From Gyrodactylus bullatarudis (taxonomy: Eukaryota; Platyhelminthes; Monogenea; Gyrodactylidea; Gyrodactylidae), in NCBI GenBank assembly GCA_012064415.1, contig SSNU01000186.1, positions 131,915 through 195,914 on the forward strand: a DNA stretch of 64,000 bases. Reading direction: 5' to 3'. Within the stretch, counting starts at the first letter, position 1. Each line of letters begins with the position of its first letter. The position numbers were made by a program, and so were the translations under genes. The notes beneath the pieces are model-generated. The model saw only the letters and a program-made list of their open reading frames with translations, was not told where the DNA came from and searched no databases. This document shows positions 21,197-35,116 of the stretch, piece by piece.

Positions 21197-24100
21197 ACTC
21201 TTTTCAAATTATCCAAATATACAGTCTTCTTCCTTTTAATTTCATCCATCCAAAGCTAACTGAGGTTCTAATTTATGAGAAATAAATTACAAAACCACTA
21301 CTGTTTTCTGTTAGGTTATTTCTAAAATCAAACGAAGTAAAGATAAATAATTCTTGATTCTTCTTCGAATGACATGAAAATTAATAACTTTAAATTATCT
21401 ATCATCTTTAAAGTTTCAAATTAAAACCCCCTACTTTGAAACGTTGATATATGGATAGAAACCATTAAAAAATTATGATATTTTCAATTTTTTATCTGAC
21501 AGGATAAGTATACGGTGTCACTTCTTAACTGTCTATAATTTTATTATACCGAGTTGGTAATTTTTGTATGCGATCAATGGAAAATTCACTTTACTTTCAG
21601 AGGCACGAACGATAGTGACATTCTTGAATTACTTCAAGCTTAAAAGTTTATCTGTTACATTCGATTTTCTATCCTTAAAATCTTTATTCTTCCACACTTT
21701 GACTGCGCTGCAGGACTCTTATGACCTCTTTCTCAGACAACATGTCTGAAGATAGAAATAATTCAAATCTTTTACCTCTGTTTCTACTTTGCCTCTCATT
21801 CTTACACAGAAATGAATCTATCTTCCTCAATTTATACCAGATTCATTTAATTATTTCTGCAACTATTTAAATGATAAGAATAATTACTCTAGAAAAATCA
21901 CACATCAGTTCTATTAATCATCTTCATTTCTGATTGGTTGAATTAAAATCTCAGTCTTTGATTGGTCGATTTCTCCAATATCCAAACAACAGTATTTAGT
22001 TACATTATATAATAATTTGTGAATCCTATATCACAATCACATACAGAAATAATTATCATCACTATTAAATGGAATCTTAATCAGTTGATACCAATGCCAT
22101 TGTGAAATAACTCCTTGTCATGAGAATTTTCAATGCAATCCTATTCCTCTATTGTAAGACAGTCTGTCTTCTGCTATTCACACGTGTGAGTAATTTTGAG
22201 ATATTAATAACGGAGATTGTTTTCTCAAAGAAAACTTTTAGATATTTTTCAATCAAGACTCCAAAAATTACAGTGTTATGGTAGGATTGAACTTTAGAAT
22301 TATCTAATAGATTTTCAACTTTTTAAAATCAAAAATAGTAATCTTTTCAAGAAAAGAACCGTGAAATTCATTGTTCTATCATGCTCGTGGGAAAATCAAA
22401 ATAACAAGGGACAATTTTTCTCTTCAAAAATATGCAAATCATTATCTGGGTATTACATTCCCTTTGAATCTAGCAACTATTCCCGCGAATTGAAGGATGA
22501 AGGATGCTGAACTCATTAGGACTCATTAGGACAACATAATATTATGATAATCAAGTCACTTCAGACATACAAAAGTTTTATCTCAATTAATAGGCATTAA
22601 TAATTTTGATCTGTAAGATGCTTAGGAACATTGGTTTTGAGCTGAGCCATCATGGTCATGTTTTAGATTAGATGACCAGTGTAATTAAGAAGAAACACTC
22701 ATTGCTCAAATTCTTTATGAAATACAGTCCACCCTAGAAACAGGGATTGAACAACTATAGTTAAAAGACACCTCAACCAATGATTGTAAATATTTATTTT
22801 CACAAAAATCGTATTAATATGGCATGATGAGTTTGTCCGAAATAACTAGCATCATCCTTTTACTTTTTCAAAACATTGAATATTATTATAATAGTCAAAA
22901 CTCTTGATATATCAAAAGATAAAAAGCAGTTCTGCAATAGTAAAAAAATACACGTTTTAGAGATAATTTGTGAATTTTCAAAAGGATTGAACATTTGCTT
23001 AAAAGTAAAGGGTACACGCAATCTAATCAAATGTCTTTTCACGTTTATTAATCCTAGGATGGCTTAGACTTTGTGATCATCTTGGTCTTTTTTCCAAGTT
23101 TTTTAAATTGCTTCTAAGACTTTTCAAATGCAAATCAAAGTTGAATCGACTTTCTACAAATTTTAATCTTTTCCCAAACAAATTAGCAGGATAGGATATA
23201 AAAGAATTGAATCTTTAAATTAAAAGCAATCGAATTAATTTAAGATATAGTACCTTTCTAATGGAAAATATTCCGATAAATTTTTAATCATTATGAATTA
23301 ACTGTTGCTTCATAAAATCTATGTGCTAGGGGAATTTCACACATCCTCTTTCCTGAATACTACTCTACCTCTCTTTGCCTTTGAGGTCAAGAGAGTATCC
23401 CTTTTCCCTAAAACTCCAAAAGACTCTACTCAAATTGACGCGGATGACTGTATTTCTGGGAAGATAAATAAAATTTCGTATCATATCACAATTACGGTAA
23501 TTAAAAGGGAATCATTTCAGATGATTGAAAATTGAACTTTTTTATGATACGTGGAGATCATTGAGAGGGGAGATTATTGATGGAAGCAAAGATCAAAGAT
23601 GTATACTTCTCAACAAAGAGTTCTCTCTTCTTCTGAAGATCTCAAGAGGCAGAGATTTTAATGTCTCTTGAGGCATTTCCTTATCCCTGATAAATGTTTT
23701 ACATTTTTTCATACAAAAGATGTCGATCCAACATAGGAACGTCTCTTTGAACTTAATTGTTTTATTTCTCCGCTTATATTTTCTTTAAAAATAGGCAACG
23801 CATTTCTCATTTGTACAATGCTATGTCAAGACCTTTTACTTTAGTGTTTTTAACAGCTTGACTTGGCGCCAAATCGAAATTTAAAAAAGGACCATATTTT
23901 TCATTAAAATTATTTTCAGTATTTTTCTTCAGATTGTAAAATTGGGCAATAGGCTAGGGTGAAATTTTTTTTCTCCGAACAACTCACGAGAGGACATACT
24001 GATAAATTTTAGTACTCAGATCATGTGTTGCATAATTTTAAAGCGTGAAAGTCATTCTCCATTTTGTCATTGCCCATTTTTCCCACAATATCCCACAGAC

Positions 24101-25560
24101 ATGATAAAAATAACGAAATTAACCATGAAGCTCCTTTTGATGACAAGATTACTATTTTTGAAGATAAAAATTAAGAAACTCATTAAATGGCTAAGATATT
24201 CCGGATTTTAGCGATTGCGTAGTAAAAATTCATTGAAAATTGAGCGGCGATTTGAAAAATTTTGGATTTTAAAAACCGAATGGGAAACAATTTTCGACAC
24301 ATGCTTCAATACAAAATAATGCTTAGAATTGATAGTTCTATCAGAAAAGTGAGGTTAAAAATTCCACCTAAGGGGCAACATAAGCAGGATTACAAAAAAT
24401 CGAATTTTTGATTAAAAAATTGAGGTTTTCGTAAAAATCATAGATTCCCAACTTCATATCAACCAACTTTAGTTAGCAGCTCAAGAATTATAATTTCCAT
24501 CCATTCTAAAATCAATAACATACGTTCTTAACTTAGAAGGAGTAATTTAGAATGATAAAATTTTCTTATTTCTTGAGTTTATTCTTCCCGAGAGATGATA
24601 AGGAAATTCTTTTGATCCATAATTGAGTCTGAAAGCTTCTTAAGATCTTCACAAATCGATTTGATTACTACATTTCGAGACATGCTAACCTTGCTGAATC
24701 ACTATTAAACACACTCAATTAACTCATAGAGACCCAGAGAAAAATTTTTCAAGGTGGCTAAGATTGGAAATTTTGTTTGGTTTCAGAATACGCTGAAAAC
24801 GAATATGCAATTTTTTTCAAAAACCAACCAGTTATTGACCCAAAAAATACCATTTTAGACCCAGAAAATGGCTAAACTTTTTATTTCAAGAGATGAATTC
24901 AAGGTGATTACATCTTCGACCTCTGTGAGTGGTTTTTTCAAAAAAACTTTCTATATATTTTCTAAGAATTTTTTTATATTTTTTAAAATACAAATCATTT
25001 TTAAGTTATAACTTGATAAGAATATTAGTTCTTCTTTCAGAAAAGTGGTCAATAAATTATCTTCAGTTCCTTTAAAGGGTTGAGCAAAGAACTTTCAAAA
25101 TATTCAAGAATGTTCGAGATAATTCTCTAATGTTTTTATATATTTCAATAAAAATAAGAAGAAAAACTTTTACTTGAGAAAGAAGAATGATACACAGGAA
25201 CAAATTTGATGTCTGCAAGAGGAAATTTCTGAGTAGATCACGAAACTACATTCCCTAAAGTGCACAAAGTTAAAAGTGTATACATAGTAGGTACGTGGAA
25301 TAGTAAAATAAGTATACACGAATCTTTAATTATAAATATGAAAAAATATCATATTTATGCCCCTAAACAAATGGAAGAGAATAACAATGATATTGAAAGG
25401 GAGAGAAAACTTACTCTGTTCCCTTTATTTTTGAGAATTTCTTCCAACTTTTAAATAAATATTAAATATTCATAATTGAACTTTATCAGGTAGACCTACG
25501 AGTCTAGTTTTGTCCAACAGTGACAACTTGAACAATATATGCTATGGGATTATTTGGTAA
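21197..25560. other. Gene-poor repeat tract
   Basis: No supported exon. It contains a degenerate repeat at 22605-22680 (reverse complement of GGCTCAGCTCAAAACCAATG, shared with 1-300 and 27040), a faint hammerhead-like pLTR relic at about 22815-22860 and a dispersed repeat at 24720-24990 that recurs inverted at 42800-43055. A frame at 23305-23520 has no family resemblance or clear splice context. Confidence 0.5.
24720..24990 (-). repeat. Dispersed repeat, copy 1
   Basis: Its reverse complement shares the ordered blocks GAAAAAACCACTCACAGAG, CCATTTTCTGGGTCTAAAA, GGTTGGTTTTTGAAAAAA and TTTCTCTGGGT with 42800-43055. The two copies are diverged and non-coding. Confidence 0.5.
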
Positions 25561-25569
25561 TAGGAGATG

Positions 25570-25632
25570 AACAGGGGTTCTGGCCTAGTGGTTAGAAGTT
25601 TGAAGAACCAGGTTCGAATCTTGGGTTTGGTG
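25570..25632 (+). repeat. tRNA-derived SINE head
   Basis: An A-box-like TGGCCTAGTGG at 25581-25591 and a B box GGTTCGAATC at 25611-25620 form a type 2 RNA polymerase III promoter as in tRNA genes. Only 19 nt separate them and there is no foldable anticodon or acceptor arm, so this is a tRNA-derived SINE or tRNA pseudogene rather than a functional tRNA. The 3' body is not identified. Confidence 0.5.
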
Positions 25633-25639
25633 TTCTAAC

Positions 25640-28600
25640 AAGTTCTAACAAGGACGAAACGCCATTTGAATATTATTTGAACCTTTTATGGACAATTTTA
25701 AACAAACATAAGAAATCAAAATAATTATGCTGATTCCGAGTCTGAATTCCTTTTTGAAAGACGAAAGATTATAGTTTAAAATTGGCATTTTTTGGCTTTA
25801 AAACCAGTTATCTTCTTAACTATGAAAGATATCGAGCAGATAAATAGGTTCTCATAAAAACTCTCTAAAAATCTTTTAAATATTTCACAAATTTTTCAAA
25901 AAATCACCCTTCTTCAAGCAACTATGGTATGCATCAGGGGACAGCTATCTTTATAAATTAGATACATATTTTGTAGCTTAATAAATTTCCTTTCTAATAA
26001 GGGGTGAAATGATTATAGTGTCTTTCTTTCAATTCAAATTATCGCTCAAGAAAGTGTTGTGTTCCACTCGTGGAACAATGAGACATGAAGAGTTAAAATC
26101 TACTTTTACCAGTTCCAAAAGGCATTCATTGATTTTCAACCGAAATGTTTAAATTTTCCAATTAAAAAAAGATTTGAGGTGTATTGTATGATGTGTTGAG
26201 TCTAATTTTTTCCTCAAGGCATAAAGATATTATTTCAATTAAATATACAGTCACCCTTCTTTCGTTCATCGTCAACTGATTTTTCTCTTACTTTTAATGA
26301 GGATATATGCTGTATTGAAAAAATAATAAATTGACCTTTTTCATCTCGTTTATCCTCGCACCACCTTGTGACTTGGGGTAAGGAGATTGTAGGAAATCGT
26401 ATTTCCCACTTTTTCTTCAGTCCTCATTCTATAGTTGGGGAGTGTGGACTGCTCAATGAACAGTGCTCATCTATAAAGAGTCTGTAGGATTTTTGAAGAA
26501 TATGATACATTCAAGATGGCAGAGAGACTTATTCTTTTTAAAAGTACTCAGTTCTACTAATGATTTTCTTAAATTATTCATAAAATTAATATTTCTCTTG
26601 ATATAAATAAATATATTCTCATGTTACTGTGATTATTCTCAGTTTTTTCCAAACACTTGATTTTCTTCGGAATATAAAAGATACTGAAAAAATACTTGAC
26701 ATGACAAGAGATATTTTTTAAATCACTTTTCGTGTGGTGTAGTTGAAGAGGTATCTTAATATTTAAGACACAAAGTTGTAGCCAAGTGACTGTCGTCATA
26801 TTCTGTGAATCATGAATAAGTTATAAGAGGGTTCAAAAAGAAGAAAGTTCCTACTTTTGACTATCTCTGGGTTGTACAACTTAAACATATGAATCATATA
26901 TCTCAGCAATCTTTATAAAAGAATTTAGTTCCATTTTGACATTGCCAAATTTCGTCACATTTAATTTTTTGGAATTTCTTCTTTTTGCTTGACAACCTTT
27001 CAGCTGCTGCACTATCATGCATGATCTTCTTATTGTTTCAAAACATGACCACGGTGGCTCAGCTCAAAATTGGCGTTCTTAAGCATCTTAAAGATCAACA
27101 TTATGCATTAGTTAAATAAGCTTTAAATAAGAGAAATCCAAACCATTTTTCATAAATATAAATTATCAAGAATCAAACCAAGATCTCTTGAGTGATGAAA
27201 CGGAAAAAATAATTTCTATGGTCAATAGAGACAATATTCTCGACAGTGTATAATTTTTCACATTCTCTTCTTTCCAGAGTGTGTATAATGTTTCCTTTTT
27301 TAGTGGATGATATAATTTCAGCAAAATGATTTTTTCATTCCCGAGGCCCTAATTGTCTTTCTAATTTTTAATTTGAAGGGTATATATCTACTAGTTTTAG
27401 TGTGAGAGTGGAAGTTTCCCTTTCTGCTCCACAGAGGAAACAGATTCTGTCAAGATAGTAGACTCCATTCTTGACAGTCAATTTGGTTTGGCTGGAATGT
27501 TATTCATTTTTTAATAGTGTAATTGAACTGCTTTATCAGTTGATTTCTATGTAAAAAGGGGTAATCAAATTGATCAAAAATTTTTCAAGGTTACTGCTAG
27601 CAAAAAGGAAGATTCAAAATACCAAAATAATTAATTACTCTAATCCCGAATTCGGGTTTTGTTTTGAAAGCCGAATAAAGGTTAAAAGCGAAATCCAAAG
27701 TTATACAAATTAATTCAATTTTTTTAAAAGACTCCAGCAAATAAGTTTTCAAAACACGTTTTAAATACTTTGGCTAGCATCAGTGAATGACCATCTTTAT
27801 GGGTATTTTAGGTATCTTTAGTTCGGATTATCGCGTAAGAAAGTGTAATGTTCCATTGGTGTAAACATCTTTATAGTTTTCGATTTATTTAAAGAATACG
27901 TTTTTACTCAAGCCGTCAAATATGGATTTCTCAGTATATGATCAGTTATGATTATGAAAATCAAAATACTTCTCAGATCCAGTTGAAATGAGTCATTTTA
28001 AACTGTGTCGTTTACTTCATGTACTCAATCTCTGATTGCACATCATCAAGATATTAATCTGAATTTGTCGGATGTCGTTACTTTTATCTCTGTTCATTGT
28101 ATTTAATTCATCTGTTAATTTCTTTTAGCATGAGAATCACTATAGATTTGAAATAGAAAAAAATGATCTTGTATAGAAAGAAATCTTCACTATTTCATCT
28201 AGCAGCTCAAATTTTGTTCTTTTACCCTTTGTTATGATTCACAAAATTTTCTTATATGAATTATCTAAACTTAACAAAAGGAGCATTTGTCGGAATAAAT
28301 AGTGGACTATTCAGATAATGATCTCTTCTCGTTTTTAGTTCATCTAAATAAAGCTGTTTCTAATATCTCAAGGATGTCAGACTTGATCCCTAAAAACATT
28401 TAAAGTCTATCCTAATTAATTTCCATCAGAATATTTTTACTTTGGGCAATCTTTGGCGATTAAAAACAGAAATCAAAAAAAAATAAGTAGAATCGAAGAG
28501 ATTAAAACAGCCAAACCAAAAATTTGGTTTTGTCTAGGAAAAATTAGTATTGTAAAAATATGGCTAAAAAATAAATTATGTCGAGTTTTTGACTTCATTT

Positions 28601-31600
28601 CTACTGGATGGCTCATCTAGTCTAGGTTAACGCAAATTACAAGTAATACAAAGTTATAGAGTAAGTTAATTTGAAAAAGGAAAATTCGTGATTCTTGCAA
28701 AAGTCTGGTCCAAGGCTCTCAAAACTAAGAAAGTTTTTAAACAACCACATTCCCGTCAAAAACATATTTTATTCCAACATTTTTTTCTTCTCATGAATTT
28801 GAATTTGGACATGAGAATTGAGAAGTTTGCCATCTCAAAGAAAAAGTTAAAATTAGGATCATTTTCCTTCGTGATAAAACTTCCCCTTGACTCTTCTAGT
28901 TTCCGAGCTACATTTAAAGTCAAAGTTGAAAATTTACCTATTTATTTCTGAAATCTTTAAATTCAACTCAATTTTATGTCTATTTAAACACTTTGTAAGA
29001 AAGAAATCTACCTCAATTCGGATACAGTAGATCTTGAAGTATCAAAAGCGTTAAATATTTTTCGAAAACTATGCTTTTTAAAGTGAATCGCGTGATTCTA
29101 ATACACGAAAAAGTTTGTCCCTTCTGACCAATTCTAATTAGTTCGATTTCTGATGAATTTCTTTTGGCTTGCTTTAGTTAATCTCAACTAAGGGCTGTTT
29201 TTGTATTTTTGGTTGGGGGGGGGGTATTTGATTCTTTCATCTAATGCTCTTAACATTTCACCTGATAAATAATCCATCTTTTGGCATGACTTCCTTCCAA
29301 TAACCTGTATTAATTTTAGATCATCACTTGAGAGGGAATCTTAAACTTATTTACTTTATTTTTTGAATAACTGTTTTAGTGATGCATGATTGTTCAATTA
29401 TAATTATTATATAGATAATAAAATTATTTTACCCAGTAACAGGAGAAGCTCTTCATTCACTATTTTTTACACTTACAATTAATTTATTTCAAGAATTGGC
29501 ATGTGTCAAAAATCAGGTTTAAATTATCAAGTTTAAAATGAATAAATATTTTCTGATTAATATTATTACTCGAATAATTCTGATTATTATAACACTGCTC
29601 GGAGATTTTCAACTTTTTTATAGAAATTTAATTGGTCGATTTGACCCCGAAAACATGACACTTTTGTGATTTTTTTCATTTTTGTTTAGTGGTCCCCCTT
29701 TTTTCTTGTAAACTGAGTCAAACTCCATCGAAAAAGCATCTTTTCAGGGGTCAAATCAACAACTTAAAAATCCTAATACACAAGTTATAAAAATACGTGT
29801 GCTAATGATTATTACATCAACAGAGAGCTGAGAAATTGCTTATTCTCTGTAAATGCTTTAATCCGGAATCATAAGCCTGCACAAAATTTTATTCGAATTT
29901 TAAGCGAAATTTAATTACAAAAAAATTAACATTTTTTATTGGTTTTTAACCTTTAAAGTCTTATAACTTTTTTACCATTTTTCTTATTGATTTGAATTTT
30001 TGATATGTTATAGTTTTCTTCATCTAATGATATATTTCCTACTGTGGTATCTTGCGAGGAAGTGAAATTAGGACTCATTGAAAATACCATGACAACAAAA
30101 ATTTTGAAAAAACTTTGAGGGCTATTATCTCTTAATTTTTCGGGAAACATATAATATTAAAATTAATATATTTGGAAACAGCGCAAAATTCTGTACATCA
30201 TGGATGAATTTGGTTAAATCTCTATAACCTGTTCCGAGCAGTGTAACAGGGCGAACCGCATAAAAGACTTTGACTAAAGGTAAAGTTTACTTTTGAGTAG
30301 CTGTTACAAAACCCATAGGATAAAAGGAAAGCATAATGGGATGCTATTCTGGATGAATAAAAAAGAAACAAAAGCGATTTGAGAAAAGTATAGTGTAAGA
30401 TCACAAAGGGAACGTTCACACCTCTATGAGTAATATTTCATCTGGGCAGGACCATATTTTCCCTATGCCCATTTCATTATGGGAAGAAATAAATCCTTGA
30501 TCTTGATTCTGAATATATGTATCGTGTTACTAATATCAATAATTATTTTTGTTTACAAACGAATGAAAATTCAGAGTTGATTTTTCATTGTGTCAGTTCT
30601 GGTTTTTTAAATCAATAAAAGTTTTCAGATTAATTGAATAAAGACATAGGCTGGATAGTTTAAATTAGTTTAATAAAGGTTATTAACCATTAAGTTCCAC
30701 TGTGCCTTTAGAAGCACGTAACTCATTACTATTTATCCAAGGCTCTGAAAATACTTGATTTTATCAACCATATGATAGGACATCAATTAATCTCGGCTAC
30801 GTCATTCGTCGAACACGTTCTTTAATTAGGGCCTCAAGAAAGTATTATTTGGTCTATTTTTTGTTCTATTTTTGAGGCCCTTACTCAATTTTTGATCGAT
30901 TGCTCCTGAACTAAAAATAATTGCGTTCAGTAGATTGAATGAGAGTCATGAAAAAATTCTCTGGTATTTTAAGGGTTAAATAAAACTAAGGATTTAGAGT
31001 TCTCTTCCAAGTCTGAGTGTATCCAAGGTGTGGCGCATTCGTATCTCTCTCACCTCTTCAATGAACACTCAATCCAAGTTTGAACCTTACCCCCATGGCA
31101 GTCTCTTCTCATTGTATAAACAATTATTAAAAAGTTTTCTATTTCATAAAAAGGTCAACTAGTATGGAAGAAACCAGAAATTTATAAGATAAACATTTAA
31201 AAATAAAAGAATGAAAAGTAATACGAAACATGTGAAAAATTTCTCATTCATTTATGAAACATGTTTTCTCTCCTGAACTACTACTGTAGATTCCAACTTT
31301 TTTTTACACAAGGTTTACTTATAAATAAAGAGAGAAAAAAACAAGCTACAATGTACTTTTTCCAAATTTTGACCATTAGTGTATTCTTGTTTGAATAGGA
31401 ATGTAATCTTTGATTTTTCATTCAAAAGTTTCCCACTGGAATTATTTACAGGATATTATTTTAAAATCTACTTACATTTCATAAAGTTGGTTATTTTTTC
31501 CTCATTCTAAAGGATCACTCAGGAATAGCTCTGATCAAACCATGTAAAAGCCAAGAGACTAATGAATAATAATTTTTTTAACCATTTGATTGATGAAAAT

Positions 31601-34600
31601 GTAATTGAATAACTAATATCAGTAAAAGTAGATTTAATTGGATTCATTTTTCAGACGTTTCAGTTCTGAAATAGTCAAGTAACTTCTTCTGTGGATTTGA
31701 GACGCTTTTACTCTGAACTCTCTTGAATTTTATCTAAAAACCTTAGTATTTCTATTGGACTAGATATTCAAAATATAATAAAACTTAAACCAATCAGATG
31801 AAAAAATCAAACTTAAAAATCAAAAAAACGTGAAATAAACCATCTACTAAACAATAATTTAAAGTTTTCTTCTCTTTCTGGTCATTGTGGGAATAAAGCC
31901 GAGCTAGAATCTAGTTGCTAGATGGAGTTTTGTTTAATAAGTTATTACTGAATCCAATTATAGGTTTTTTTAACCAGCTAAGGTGGCAAACTAATTCTTT
32001 TTGATCTGGTAAAAATTCAACTAAAAGTAAAGTTAGTTGATTTCGTCATGAGAAAACAAACCTGAATTTTTTAGTTATCACGAGGGGAAATTAACAGAAT
32101 TTGAAAATGGTGATGAATTTCTAAGTAAACAGATGCCGGGGGTTTTACTTAAAATCCCAAATATCAGTACTCAATCGTAATTATTCCATGTTTGTTGATT
32201 TTAGGTTCAAACAAGATATATCCCGTATTTTAACAATGAATCTAGATTGTTGGATCGATTTGGGAATATTCATTTGTATAGGTCCTATTATATGTTATAG
32301 AGTACTTATATAAAGTTTGTTTACATGAAGATGAGAATTTACTATTTTTACTCAAAAAAAACTCAACCATAAAATGAACCCCTATTTCTGAAAAAAACCA
32401 CATAAGTTCAACTCCTTTCAATCTCTATGGTTCTTCGAATTTTCTGTCTATTTTTGATCCCAAATTTTAGCATCCAATCGCTTAAAATCATCGGAATCGG
32501 AAAAAAATGTTGAGTTCGAAATTCAAAAAAAAGCAAAATTTTATATGTCAACTAGCTTTACAGGATGTCATACTTCTCAGCTAGATAAGAAATGTAATCT
32601 TGGCTATTCAAACTTTATCAATCTCAGTCAAAATCATTAGCTACTAACTTCCTTCTGTCAATCTGTACGAACTCAAAAGTTCTATAGAATTTCTTTGCTG
32701 AAATTTCAATGAACGGTTTTTTTCTTGCATACAAGATTCTTTCTACCCTTATCTCAATCTTTTTATCTTCAAAAATGATAAATATGTATAAACTTAATAA
32801 GGAGTACTGCAATTCCTTCACGGCGTTCATCAATTAAGATGGAAATGTTTTTATAGGAAAGTATTTTATTATTCCTATTATGGTACATTGAACATGTATT
32901 CATTCTTCACAACTCCATCCCCTATGTATTCGTCCCCTCACCCAACCCATAATAATCTCCAAGTGTGCGAGACACTATGGTTGGCGAGATGAAATTAAAT
33001 TAGAAGAGTAATTCTTCCACTAACAACTAACTGAAAGACTATTGGCATAGGTGTGATGAGAGTATGATTACTGATTGTCTAACAAAAACATTTCCTACCC
33101 AAAATAATAGTTTTTCCTGTAATTTAATAAAAACTATTACCTATCTTAAAAGATGTTACACAGAATTATAAATGAGAAAGGCTTCTAAATTAAAAAAAAA
33201 CTTTTGAGTTCAAAAAGATTTCACAGTAAAGATTTGATTAAAAGATCTTTCAGAAAAACATTTCCTTATCGTGTGAAAGTCAAATTTCAATTTCTTGATC
33301 ATTGATTCTACTAGCCTATTATTTTAAAATAAGGATCAATTTCCAGTTTTACTTCCTTCATCTGGTAAAAATCCGGCTCATATGTTTGATTTTAGTGGAG
33401 TACAAATCTTGAAAAAAAAGATTAAACTCTGATTGGCTTTGATGAAAGGTTAACTCTTTTCAACCAATCCGGAAAAATTAAAATTTTTAGTGACTTTCAG
33501 AAGAAGATACATCAACGAAATTTAAAAAATGATTGAATTCTGATGTATTCGGGATCATCATCAGAACTTTTCAATTATAGCGAACAAAAATGGTAAATAA
33601 TTACGAAATTCACCTTTTTATAGAAAAGGAAAACTCAAACTAGTATTCTGGCAAATTTTGATCCCAAATGTAAGCATTAAATTGCTTCAAATCACCGAAA
33701 CCAACAAAAATTTTGAGCTGAAAAGTCGGGGCATTTCTGAAATAACCAGTTTATTAATATTTTTTGTATCATAAGTGAATTCCCGTCTTCTTAGCTCTAG
33801 TCTAGCTTTACTTAAAATTTCTTCTCTGAGTAATGAAGCTTATTGTAATTAATATGTCGTATGAGAATATAACTGTACTAATTTGAAATAAGAGAAGAGA
33901 TTTCATGTAATTTGATTCCTATCTTGTCATTTTCCTCGAAGCAATTCCTTCACTTTTTTCAATGTATTCCAAGATTTTCCCTTTATCTGGTCTTTCATTT
34001 ACAATAATTCCATGTCTCTCCACAATGTGGAGTCCACATGGAGAGAAATAATTTTTAGCTATCGATAGAGATGATGATTCAATTCACATTCCTCGTTTAA
34101 CCTTTCATACAAGTCTAAAGATATATAAGTATTATAATAATCTTGGGTTATCTCAATGCAGTATATAGTTTCGGAAGTGTATCTTTTAAAATTGACCCAG
34201 GGCTATTGCATAATCTATTTAAGATATTCGATTATTGTATTCTTTTCAATAAGAAATACCATTTTTAAGTTTCTCTGTCCTGAGTAACATCCTACTTTTC
34301 CTGCGAATTTTCACATGCTGGGAATTGTACTGTAGAATTAGCGCCCTAAAAAATACTACTAATTTTTAGGCATTTCAAAATGCCCAGCTGTACAAGTTAT
34401 TCAGTTATGTTCAAATTTTTGAAAAAATGTTATACAATAAAGGATCCAAAATTGCATTCTTCATTAAACAGGAAAAGAGGATCTGACTTATTAAAAATGC
34501 ACTTGTTATTTTTATTCTCAATGAGTAAACTCTATTCATAAACTATAGACAAAATCAATGAAAATGTACATTATGTATAATTCAGTTCTTAAAGAATAAC

Positions 34601-34735
34601 AAAAGAAAAATTGATTGATCGACCCCTTTCAAAGGCCCTCTTAGGTATATATTTAATTGAGTTGATTTAGAAAATAATTACTCTCCATCTTTTTGTATTT
34701 GTTTCTGAAATTAATATTTTTTTATCTTCAAAAAG
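25640..34735. other. Long gene-poor tract
   Basis: Nine kilobases of AT-rich sequence without an exon I can support. It holds relics of the family 2 MITE (about 25720-26096 and 27640-27870), a GGTGGCTCAGCTCAAAA repeat at about 27040-27100 and the piggyBac-type MITE at 30687-30975. A run of ten G occurs at about 29216-29225. If 34736-35116 is an exon of a large gene, part of this tract may be its intron. Confidence 0.45.
30687..30975. mobile_element. piggyBac-type MITE (family 1, copy 1)
   Basis: TTAA at 30683-30686 and 30976-30979 flanks a non-coding element whose ends resemble CCCTTAAAG-TTCCAC and its inverse ATTTTAAGGG. It aligns along its length with 40369-40660. An extra hairpin (GGGCCTCAA...TTGAGGCCC) sits in its middle and is absent from the other copy. 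Confidence 0.65.
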
Positions 34736-35116
34736 ATTGACAGTAAAATCAGTTCGGGACGCTTTGAATTTCACCTGGAAAATATCAAGCTACCCATTAG
34801 GAACCGTTTGAAAACCGAAAACTCAACAGCACCACCTAGAGATGTCCAATTAAAGACAAGTGATGTTCCACGGGTCAACCTCTGTTGTAATCCGAATAGT
34901 TGGATACCCTTTGAGGGTTGTAGCAGACTGTGTCGTCTAAAAGTGCTCCTTTGTTTGTCCCTGAAAAGCGACACAAACCTTCCAGACCTTGAGAGAGACG
35001 CGAACTGTGAGCTGGCCAACTCAAAACGTATTGTAACCTCATTCTTGAGATACGAGGAAGGATCCTATAACGGCCCTAGTGAAGATTATCATCTCTATGT
35101 GGAGGGGACATGGCCA
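34736..35116 (+). CDS. Orphan exon resembling the MNNL domain of Delta/Jagged Notch ligands
   Basis: An open 127-codon block is bounded by an acceptor (CTTCAAAAAG) and a strong donor (CCA then GTGAGT). It reads SSGRFEFHLENIKLP, NLCCNPNSW, then GCSRLCRLKVLLCLSLK, NCELANSKR and DYHLYVEGTWP. This follows the Notch-ligand N-terminal (MNNL) layout: G-x-FEL start, a CC pair, a CxxxCxxxxxVCLK-like block, a later C and a final L-x-VEAW-like strand. Such domains sit just after the signal peptide of DSL ligands. I found no signal-peptide exon upstream and no DSL or EGF exon downstream, so the exon is either part of a gene with long introns or an isolated remnant. The identification is by pattern only. 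Confidence 0.45.

Noticed and set aside
23305..23520. Open frame with FLNTTLPLFAFEVKRVSLF as an exon
   Set aside because: No matching family, no convincing acceptor and no neighbouring exon in phase.
25570..25632. Functional tRNA gene
   Set aside because: A and B boxes are too close and no anticodon or acceptor stem can be folded.
28688..28951. 87-codon frame in the gene-poor tract
   Set aside because: Composition follows background AT bias; non-ATG start; no motif.
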